A stretch of 64,000 bases of DNA from Nymphaea colorata (Eukaryota > Streptophyta > Magnoliopsida > Nymphaeales > Nymphaeaceae), in the NCBI RefSeq assembly GCF_008831285.2, contig NC_045150.1:16491362-16555361 (forward strand), given 5' to 3'. Positions 32,744-42,085 of this stretch are shown piece by piece (position 1 is the stretch's first letter; each line of letters opens with the position of its first letter). Both the position numbers and the translations under genes were made by a program. The notes below the pieces were generated by a model. That model was not told the origin of the DNA. It saw nothing but the letters and a program-made list of their open reading frames with translations, and did no database searches.

Positions 32744-35700
32744 TTTTACAGACCCACTCCTAGGTCCAAACCCAGAAGAGGCCGATCAGGCCGAGCCTAG
32801 CAGTAGACACCGCAGAGCGTCAAATCTATGGGCACGGTCTCTTCAGACAGAAGATCCCAGAGAGGTTAAGGCAGCACTAGAACCAGTTGCAGTGGGTGGA
32901 GCAATAGGGCCCGAGTGCGTGCTTGTGCAGGAAGATCCTCAAGGCTCTTCGAAACTAGTTGTAGGACTCTCTGAGTTAGAAGCGTCTGAACCTAACACGA
33001 GTCTGATCCCTAGAGCCTTTGAGCTGGACTAGGACCAAAGGTCTTAGGCAAATGGCTAGGTCATTCAGGCCTAGCCCTTGATCCAAATCCGAAGTGTGGG
33101 CGGATCCCCGCATGAGGTCCCCTCCCTAGGCTCGCAACGCTCAAGGGCGGTTTACTTTCACTTAGGTGATTTCTCATTTCAACATTTTTTTTTATTTGGA
33201 TTTGGATTTGATTTAGACTTAGTGGGGCAAGTTGTGCTCCACGATTCATTTAATATTCGGATTGAGTAGAGGACCCGGTATTGACTTGTAAACCGGTCCA
33301 TTTAGAAAATGTATATAAGCTTTTGGATCCATGTACAAACCATGCTTTTTGAGAAATAAGAATTCATTTGTGCGATCACACTCTCTCTCCTCTCCGAGTT
33401 CTCCATCTCTCTCTCGCAAACCCTCCTCGTGGTGGCTTGTTTCCTCTTCCCCCTTCGTGTCCTCTACGTCCAAGACGCTTCCCCTCCTTCACTCGAAACC
33501 TCTTGGTGTTCTCGACGTCTCCCTGGCAACGGTGGTATCTTCTTCACCGAACCAGCAGCTTCCTCCTCCTTCTTCGGTTCCCTTCTACCTCTACCCACTC
33601 GGCCTACGGATCAACGGCAAGGATTCCTCTCAGCACCCCGGCGACTAGCGGCTCACCCTTGACCACGTGAGTACCCCACAAGCAAGATCGGCATTGGCGG
33701 TGCCTTCTCTTAGAACAAGCAAGAGTTGGAAGGCTGTGGTACCTCCGAGAAGATTGGTGGAAACCGGCAACGGGCTTCATCAATTTTGACAACCATTCAG
33801 GAGGTTAGTACTTTGGAATTAAGTCGGAAATAGGTATCTCGTTAGGTGTGTTCTAGTGACAAATTAACATTCGGCCTAGATCTCATTCACGGTGCTAAAC
33901 CCATGAGTAAGTTCTGGTTTACCACTATAAATCCCTCCTAGACCCCCTCTACAAGGCCTAGACTCGGCCTTTATTTCATTGGATCTAACCAAGAAGATTT
34001 GGAAGAAACCGGCTGTAAAAAGGGCTAAAATCCAGCAAGAAAAGCCTCAGTTCTTCCCCTTGTACTCTCGGTCCAGCAAGACTTCAAAGCCTGAAAACAG
34101 AGCAACTGGGCTTGTTCAACCTCAGCAAGTTATCTCAGATTGATCGTCTCGAAGAGTTGAGCATCGTATCCGAAAACGGGCTTGATTGGACTGCTAAAAG
34201 ACTACTTCGGCCGTTGGCTGGAATTCTGATTCACCAGTGGCCGCTGCGCAATTTTCGGCCACCGATGCTATTCCTGGTGCAAAAGACAGCCTTGCCCTCA
34301 TCCCCAATGAAGCCCTCATCAGATCCGATAGGGGCATTGTGGTCAAAACTTCCAGCAAGGTGACCCTAGCCGTCGGCATCCCCAAACGCGAACTCCCCTG
34401 GCCGCCGATCTATTCCGGGTAAGTCTCACTCACGCTTAATCCTGGCCGTCCCCTTGTCCACGTGTCCTTCATCCAACCTCTTGCCAATCATTAGCCAGCC
34501 ATGTGTCAGCTTTCCTATCCTCGTCCCTGGCCGAGATCCCCTTCGGATCACCCACCCTACTTGCTTGGAAACTTCCAAGCCGTGCCACATTTGTTTCCTA
34601 TTCGGTGAACTTTTCCTCGAGTCAACCCTAACCCGAATTGATCCCTGTCCCTCCATCTTGCCAAGTGTCTACATCCCGTGTGATTTCCTACCAGCTCACC
34701 TGCCACATCCTCCTCCACGTGTCCAGCTGGTCCCACGCACTGCCACGCGTATTCCACGCAGCAGCCACTTCAGCCACGCGGTTTCCCCCTCTACAAAGTA
34801 GGAAACCTTAGGCCCTGTAGCCTTTCCTAATTCTTCTCGAAGCTATCCTAACCCGCTTTCCTTAGCCAAACTGCACCTCCTCTCAGCCACCCATCTCCTC
34901 CATGTGTTCCCATCTGAGAGTGAGAGAGATCACGCTCGTATCTCCTTGGCCCACCTCAAATTCGCCAAGGCTCATCACCCGATCCTCTCTCCTTCTGTTT
35001 TGGAAAGGGCGATCTTATTCCCCAGAATGCTAATCTCTTGGCAATCTTCCAAGGATCTGTCGTGATCCTTGTGGCGCCCAACTAGGCAAGACCAGCATAG
35101 TCACAACCCCCTTACCCTTTAGGTCAGCCTCACGCGCCACCTCACCCTCCACCTTAGGCAACTTCCTACATTGTCGCCCTAATCCAAACCCGATCACCTC
35201 AATCTTACCTTAGATGAATTAGGCAACTTCTAGCCACCGCCTTCCATCTTCCTCCCTTAGCCAAACCCTAAGGCCACCCGTCTAGCTCATGGGCCCCCTC
35301 TCACCTAGCACCCAGACCCATCACTTGGTCCAACCCGAGTCGAGCATACCCCCTTAGTCAACCCGACTCACCAATTGGTAAAATTGACTGACCGAGCCTA
35401 GTGCTCTAACCCAAACCGCACCCACTTAAGCCTACCTATTAGCTAGGTAACCCTTTCACCCACCTAAGCCCATCTCGACCAGGCCTACCAGAACCTTAAC
35501 CACCACTTGACTAGACCCAGCCTACCTATAGAGCCCTTCCATCCAAGCCAACCCTAGCCTAGTTAGGACTAGGTCACGCCGCACGGAGTAGCCACCTTGC
35601 TAGCTCCCGTCAGCCTCCCTCTCGGCCTCTCCCTTCTCTCGTCGGCAGCACTCTGACGCCCGTGGCCGAGCCACATCCGGTGAAGGCAGGTCGGCATTGC

Positions 35701-36355
35701 CTCCTCAGCTCCAGCCCCCCTCGTCACTCTCGATGGCACCCTAGGCCGCTACTCCAGTGATAGGCGGTCGCAGCCTCTCGGCTAGCATCTCCAGCGTGCA
35801 GCCCACCCTTCCATAGCGCTCAGCAGCAGGCGGCTGCCATTCTGTGCCTGGCTTCTCGGCAGCCGGCGGCTGCAAAGGTAGGAGTTCCTCGGCTATTTTT
35901 GGCTAGTGTCCTCGGCACCCTTCAGCCAGCGTCCTCGGCAGCGACGACCCTTCCTCAGCGGGACCGTCCTTAGGCGATTGCTCTCGGCAGCAAGCTCTAT
36001 GGAGGCTCGCCTCAAGCGGTTTTCTTGGAACCAAAGCTGCAATACCCAGGAAGTGGTTTTTCTCCCGTGGTCTCATTTCTGGCTTAGCCAAGTACAACTT
36101 GGCCGGTATCGTGTCCTTGCTCCCCCTTGTAGAAATCGGGGTGGTAGTTTTTGCTTTTACTTTAGGTTGCATTTAGTTTGCTTCTTTTACTTGCTTTAGC
36201 CCGGCTTCGGCCATTGCTCTTGTTCGTGGCACCTTGGAGGCGCAAGCGGCAAAGACACGGTCACAAAGAGCTTGACCTACCTACTTGGGAACGGGCGTGG
36301 TTTGCACGTTAGTATGTGGTTTGCATGGTTTGCTTGAGTGAGTTATGAGTGGATT
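32744..36355 (+). repeat. LTR B (3.6 kb, 3' end missing)
   Basis: Starts ttttacagacccac, matching TGTTACGGACCCAC of LTR A with point changes. It carries the same open tail frame, free of stops to TAG at about 33,030. The TATA box gtatataagc is at 33,311-33,320 and GGTAAGT at 34,418. It ends within ttatgagtggat at 36,355, lacking about the last 270 bases, where LTR C begins. Confidence 0.82.
33311..33320 (+). promoter_or_regulatory. LTR B TATA box
   Basis: gtatataagc, followed by ttttggatcc and, 60-70 bases on, ctctctctcctctc. The same block recurs in LTR A (29,419, gtacataagc), LTR C (36,960, gtatatatac) and LTR D (37,948, gtatatattg), each with tttggatcc behind it. This marks the likely Pol II core promoter and the U3/R border. 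Confidence 0.75.
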
Positions 36356-37365
36356 TGTTACGGACCAAATTCTAGGTCTGAGCCCAGTTGAGACCGAGCA
36401 AGCTGAATCCAGTCATCAAGGGCACAGGGCCTCGAATCTATGGGCTTAGTCTCTTCATAACATAGCAGAATACCCCAAGGAGGTTAATGAGCCACTCGAA
36501 CCAGTTGTAGTGGGTGCAGCGGGCGGAGCAGCAAGGTCTGAGTGCGTCCTAGTACAAGAAGATCCTCAAGGCTCCTCGAGACTAGTTGTAGGAGTCTCTG
36601 AGTTAGAAGTGTTAGAACCTAACGTGAGTTCGATCCCTAGAGCCCTTGAGGCGGTCTAGGACCAAAGGTCTTAGGCAAATGGCTAGGCCATTCAGGCCTC
36701 TAACCCTTGATCCAAATCCAAAGTGTGGGCGGATCCCCGCACGAGGTCCCCACCTTGGGCTCACAAGGCGCAAGGGGGCGTTTATTTCGAGTTGTGCGCT
36801 AGGCCCATTTTCTTCTTCACGCACTTTACTTCAGTTCTTGATTCCGGATTTGGATTTAGCTTAGACTTAGTCGAGCGGGTTGTGCTCCAGGTTCCTTTTG
36901 TTATTTGGATTTGAGTAGAGGACCTAGTCTTGGAATGTAAACCGGTCCATTTAGAGAATGTATATATACTTTTGGATCCATATACAAACCATGCTTTTTG
37001 ATGAATTGAAGTTCATTTTTGAACAATTGACTCTCTCTCCTCTCTCGAGCTCTCCGTCTCTCTCTCGCACTCCCCCTAACCCGAGGTGTGTTCTTCCCTT
37101 CCCCGTCGCACCTTCTTCCCGCGTGGTGCTCTCTCCTCCTCGTCATCCCTCTTGGTGTTTCCGGTGTCTCTTTGGCAACGATGGCATCTTCTTCAATGAA
37201 CCAGCGGCTTCCTCCTCCTTTGGATCCCTTCTTCATTCTACCTCTACCCAATCGGCCAACGGACAACAGCAAAGGACCCCACGAGCGTTCGGGCGACTAG
37301 CGGCACTCCCTTCTTCCACGCGATTTTCCCACGCGACTAACGCCACTAGACCGACCCTACCACCC
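36356..37365 (+). repeat. LTR C (1.0 kb, truncated)
   Basis: Starts TGTTACGGACCAAAT and contains the tail frame (one stop, about 36,450) and a TATA box at 36,960. It ends in cgccactagaccgaccctaccaccc where LTR D begins, so it retains only the promoter-bearing third. Confidence 0.8.
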
Positions 37366-39187
37366 TGTTACGAACCCCCTTGTAGGTCCGACCCCAGACC
37401 AGGCCAAGCCCAGTAGAAGGAAGCACAAAGCATCAGAACTGTGGGCTCAGAGCATAAGTGAAGAATCCAGTGAGGTTAATGGAGCACTAGAACCGGTTGC
37501 AGTGGGTGGAGCGGGCGGAGCAACTAGGTCCAAAGAGGTGCTTGAAGCGGAAGATCCTCAAGGTGTGTCTGGTCTAGTTGTAGGACTTACCGAGCTAGAG
37601 ATGTCTGAATCCAGCGTGAGTCCTGTCTCTCGATCCCTTGAGGCTGTCTAAGGCCAAGAGTCTTGGACAAATGGCTAAGTCACTCAGGCTTAGCTCTTGA
37701 TCCAAATCCGAAGTATGGGCGGATCCCCGCACGAGGTCCCCACCCTGGGCTCGCAATGCTCAGGAGCGTTTTCCCTTTATCCGTTTGGGCACTAGGCCCG
37801 TTTTACTTTTATTTTAATTTGGGTTTCAAGTTTGGATTTGGATTTAGATTAGGCGCCTAGTAGGGCGGGATGTGCCTTGCGTCACTTGTACATGGGTTTT
37901 GGGTAGCTGGTCTAGTTCGGTCTGTGAACTAGATCCATTTAGCACTTGTATATATTGTTTTGGATCCATGCACTGCTTATGCAATTTTGGAATAGAACGG
38001 CTCATTTTGAGTTTTGGCTTCTCTCTCCTCTCTCGAGGCTCTCTCCCTCTCGTCTCCCACATCCTCTCCCGAGCGTGGGTGTTGTGTCTCCTCCCCCCTC
38101 ACGTCCCCTACCCCCGACAGCGCCTCCTTTTCCGAAACCCTCCATTGATGTACCGGCGTCCTCATAGGCAAAGGCCCAAGGTGACACGCCACCCTCTTCC
38201 GTCGGCCATCTTCTGACGCACGTGGCCGAGCCACACCGATGCAGGCAGGTCGGCTTGCCGCTTCCCGGCTAAAGCCCCCCTCGGCACTTTCAGCGGCACC
38301 CTCGGCCACGTCCCTCGCGACAGGCGGTCCCGCTACTTGCGGCACTCCAGAACGCGTCATCGGCTACATGCGGCCGAGATCAGCTCGGCCAGCTCAGGTG
38401 CACACTCGGTCCTCCAGCAGCGCTAAGCAGCAGGCTTCGGCCACATCTGCGTAGACCACTCGGCAGCAGGCGGCTGCAAAGACCAGTGATTCTCGGCTGC
38501 AGCGGCCAGTGCCCTCGGCCAACCACGGCCAGCACTTCCGATTGTGACTGTTTGCCATCGGTGTCACCTCGTAGCTGCAACGCTCCGTGGAGGCACTCCC
38601 CAACCGGTCTTCCGTACCGTCAGCTACATTACCCAGGGCTTGGTCATCTCCCTGTGGTTCGCTTATCCGGCCTTGCCAAGCGCTAGCCTTGGCCGGTATC
38701 GTGTTCTATCCCCCTTGTAGCTCTCGGGGTGGTTGTTTTTTCTTATTGTTCGTAGGAAACATCTAGTTTGTTTTCCTTCTTGCTTTAGCCGGCTTTGGCC
38801 TTGCTCTTGTCCGTGGTACCTCGGAGGCGCACACGCCAAAGACACGACCACGAAGAGCGTGACCTACCTACTTCGGCAAGGGTGTGGTTTGCTTCGTTAG
38901 CTGTGGTTTGCATGGTTTGTGAGAGTTCTTCTTGTATTGCTTGCGATTGTACGACCTCACACCCTCTTAGTCTTTTGTAGTAGGTTGGCTTTAGTTAGGT
39001 TTTTTGGGATACTCGACTTGTACTCCTCTTCCTATTGGGTTTTGCAACGGGGTCCTGTCCGGCCGGGTAGATCTCTTGTTTAATTTGTTTAGGATTTTTG
39101 AGTTTTTGACAGATCCTCAAGTAGGTCTTGGGAACCTAGGACACGATCGGTTCAAACTTTCTAGCCGCAGCCGGTCGGGGCCTAACA
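37366..39187 (+). repeat. LTR D (1.8 kb, internal deletion), 5' LTR of element 5
   Basis: Starts TGTTACGAACCCCC and ends cggggcctaaca before element 5's primer binding site. The tail frame is open from the first base to TAA at 37,651. The TATA box is at 37,948. Relative to LTR A about 2 kb is missing near 38,165-38,200, removing the region that carries the GGTAAGT word. Confidence 0.85.
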
Positions 39188-39189
39188 AT

Positions 39190-39201
39190 TGGTATCAGAG
39201 C
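39190..39201 (+). promoter_or_regulatory. Primer binding site, element 5
   Basis: TGGTATCAGAGC begins two bases after the LTR terminus cctaaca. Perfect complement to the initiator tRNA-Met 3' end. Confidence 0.9.
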
Positions 39202-39378
39202 TCTCTTGAGGATAAATTCGGTTCCTGCACGTCTTTGGACCTTAGAAGATTCGGCATGAACGGGCAGGCAGACAGATTTCTGACAATGTTAGGTCTTCGG
39301 CAGTGGTATTCTTGTCAGCTTATTTTCGGTTTCCTTGGTCTTCCTCGGTCTTCCGCGGCAAATTCAGTAGTGTAGTTC

Positions 39379-39615
39379 ACGGCTGAACTTGCTCCTTTTT
39401 AGCAAGTTTGGGGTTGTACACCTTGTACGCCCGAGGGTAACCAAACTCGAGGTTCGTCACCGAGACACAGGCGGATATGGTGATTTAGGCTCTTTGAGCC
39501 CGGCCAAGAGTGAAGCGAGACTGCCGAGGCACTAGGAGAGTGCAGCAGTAGACGGGCCAACCCGTTTCCCTTACCTATGAACACACGGGCAGCAGCAGAG
39601 GCAGCGGCAACGTGT
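39379..39615 (+). other. Structured leader of element 5
   Basis: Contains a perfect 8-bp stem AACTTGCT / AGCAAGTT with a 7-nt loop (39,386-39,408) and GGCTC-ttt-GAGCC (39,488-39,500). It is followed by gggccaacccgtttccc and acacgggcagcag words shared with element 3. Candidate RNA structure, function unknown. Confidence 0.45.
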
Positions 39616-39780
39616 AGTCAGAGTAGGCAGTTTTGGTTTTCTTTTGAGAGTCGCAGTAGGCAGATTTTGGTCTTTTCCTTTGAGAGTGGCAGAGTCAGTT
39701 TTTTTGGATTTCAGCGTAGTTAGATTACTTCCTTATTTTTCACCGTGTTACCTTGGAAATTTTCAGCCCAAATTCTACAA

Positions 39781-41290
39781 ATGGGCAAGTCCAAGAAGCA
39801 ACTTGCCCTTGAGGAAGCCACAGTCCTCGAAGAGGTTCCTCAGGGCCAAGAAGAGCCCATACAGGCGGAATCAGTAGAGGTCCAAGGCCCTACTGTGGGT
39901 AGAATGGTGCACATTGAGTGGGAACTAATTAAGATGCGTCGAGACATGGATAGGCAAGAAGCCCACCGGTGGGCTGAAATAGATAGGCAGGATTTGGCCA
40001 GGCAACGAGAGATGGATGAGTTTAGGAGCATGTTTCGGCTCCTTAGCGCATCCATCAATCCACCACATGAAACGACCACGCCAGGTCCGACCCATGCAGG
40101 CAGAGACAAAGGAAAGGGCGTTATGGGCGGCCCCCCAAATTACCTCACGAACAATGAGGTAGACCCTCGGGTATCACACGTAGGCACTAGCATGGACGGT
40201 GCCAGGGCCAACCGAATGGGTCCCCAGGGCCCCCTCTAGCTGGTCCCCCATTCCACCCTCCATTTGATGAGCAACCTCATGCCTCCACCCGTATGCAGAG
40301 GTTCGCTAACAGCAGCCAGAATCAGACGTATTATGATTCTAAGGAAGAAGAAGAGTCTCCTCCTCTTCGAAGAGAAATGATGGAGGACACCCCCGTAACG
40401 ATGAAAGACGGACTCCCACGGTCCGTTATGAGTTTCCAAAGTTCAACGGGGAACAACTACAAGAATGGATGTTTATGGCACAGCGCTATTTGGTTTGTCA
40501 TCGAGTTCCTATAGATGAATGGATAGAAACGGCTGCAGCCAACATGACTGGCGAAGCCACGAGCTTCTACCTGTGGTTTGTCCACAAAACTATTGATCCA
40601 ACCTGGGAACATTTCAAGAAAAGCCTTCAACTTAGATTCGGTGATTCCACATTTATAGACTACGATGAGGACCTTAAAAACTTGGTCCAAACAACGACTA
40701 TACAAGCCTATCAAAAGCAATTTGAGAGGCTAGCTAGTATGGTACAGTGGTCAGGAAAGGCCCCCATCGGTGCATTCAAGGGTGGAGTCAAACAAGAAGT
40801 AAAGCTAGAAATGAAGGTTCAGTGCTTCGAGAGCCTAGAAGAGTGCTTTGCAATGGCCGGCATATATGAGGAGAGAATTGAAGAGAGACGAGCCATGAAG
40901 AAAGCATGAAAATTTGACAAGCAGAAGAGGAAACCCTCGCAATCTTCTGTTTCTCGATATAAAGGCAGCAAGATGGCTCCCTACCAAAAGAAGGGAGAAT
41001 TCAAGCCCAACACTAGACCGGGCAGAGCTCCTCAAACCCGGTACCTCACACCAAAAGAGATTGAGGATTTCAGGTGCAAAGGATTGTGCTTCAGGTGTGA
41101 GGAGAAATGGGACAAGAATCACCAATGTAAATCCTTCAATAGGATCCAAGTGGTGAGCGACAGTGAAAGCGATTCGGAGAGTGACTCATCGAGCTCAAGA
41201 TCTAGCCCCAGTTCCTCGTCAGAAGAGGAAGAAGAAGTAAAGAGAAAGGCTAAAAGGAAGGAAAAGAAAGAAGAGAGTCCAAAAACGGAA
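39781..41290 (+). pseudogene. Element 5 gag (frameshifted)
   Basis: ATG 39,781 opens MGKSKKQLALEEATVLEEVP, stopping at 40,239, with a charged coiled-coil-like part (MRRDMDRQEAHRWAEIDRQD). The capsid-like core in another frame (40,469-40,909) has EWIETAAANMTGEATSFYLW, SLQLRFGDSTFIDYDEDLKN and YQKQFERLASMVQW. The zinc knuckle CFRCEEKWDKNHQC is at 41,087-41,128. A Ser/Glu-rich low-complexity linker (41,155-41,310) follows. Two frame changes. Confidence 0.9.
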
Positions 41291-41291
41291 A

Positions 41292-41756
41292 GTGAATCCG
41301 AAAGTGAAGTCCCTTCATTCCATGACCGATCCCCACAAACCCAATGCAATGCGGGTTTTAGGAAGAATAAACGGGCATAAAATTTTAATCTTGCTCGATA
41401 GCGGTGCAACCAACAACTTCCTTACGGAAGAAGCAGCCACCAGATGCAAGGTATCACTACAATCAAGTAAACCCCAAACGATTGTGGTGGGTGGAGGTTA
41501 TCGACTCAAATGTAATCGGGAAGGTAAAGAAGTAGAAGTCGTTCTCAAGAAGAGAATCTTCAAGGTCGACTTGCTGGTCATACCGATAGAAGGAGTCGAC
41601 TTAGTTTTAGGTATGCCTTGGTTCTTTACTTTAGGAGTTATCGCCTGGGACACCAAGAACTTTAGTATGACTTTTACCCCAAACGGAGACACCAAGTCCA
41701 TGACTCTCAACGGACTAGCAAGCACAACTAGTCTCGGCAAGCAATGGAAGACTTAA
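41292..41756 (+). pseudogene. Element 5 aspartic protease
   Basis: [20 protein letters not shown] precedes the active site LLDSGATNNF (Asp codon 41,397). VDLVLGMPWFFTLGVIAWD is the second landmark. It is the best preserved protease of the window by length, but it ends at TAA 41,754-41,756 and no RT follows. In an intact element it would cut the Gag-Pol precursor. Confidence 0.88.
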
Positions 41757-42039
41757 ACCATCTTATCGATGCAACCTCGGATGTCCATCTCAGACTTAGC
41801 CAGCATATGCCCTACACAAATACCACTTGCGTCTGACCTATGGCCAGCCGCTTATGCCTACATAGGAAGCTTATTCAAGGTTTGTGCACTGCATCGTCAG
41901 GACATCATGCTATATGCCACCCAGCATGAAGTTTTGAAAAAGCTATGGCAGACCAAATGAGTTTCGTGTTTTTCCCTTCTACTCCGGAGCGATCACCCTA
42001 ACCACCTTAAATAGGGGACTGGTTCAGCTTGTGGCCTCT
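41757..42039. other. Unassigned joint between elements 5 and 4
   Basis: Short open frames (41,769-41,960) without recognisable domain. This may be diverged RT-proximal sequence of element 5 or filler DNA. It ends at cctct just before the inverted LTR. Confidence 0.35.
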
Positions 42040-42085
42040 TGGTAGGGTCTGCCCAAATGTGGTGGTAGGGTCTGCCCAAATGCGG
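42040..42085 (-). repeat. 23-bp duplication at the LTR end
   Basis: On the plus strand, tggtagggtctgcccaaatg plus (t/c)gg occurs twice in tandem (42,040-42,062 and 42,063-42,085) with one mismatch. It duplicates the LTR 3' terminus; the corresponding end of element 1 (7,417-7,439) is single. Confidence 0.85.

Larger units (their letters stand above)
39188..42039 (+). mobile_element. Ty3/gypsy chromovirus, element 5 (gag-protease only)
   Basis: Primer binding site TGGTATCAGAGC (39,190-39,201), structured leader, gag and protease. RT and everything downstream are missing. The sequence from 41,757 to 42,039 encodes nothing I can assign and leads into the inverted LTR of element 4. Confidence 0.85.
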
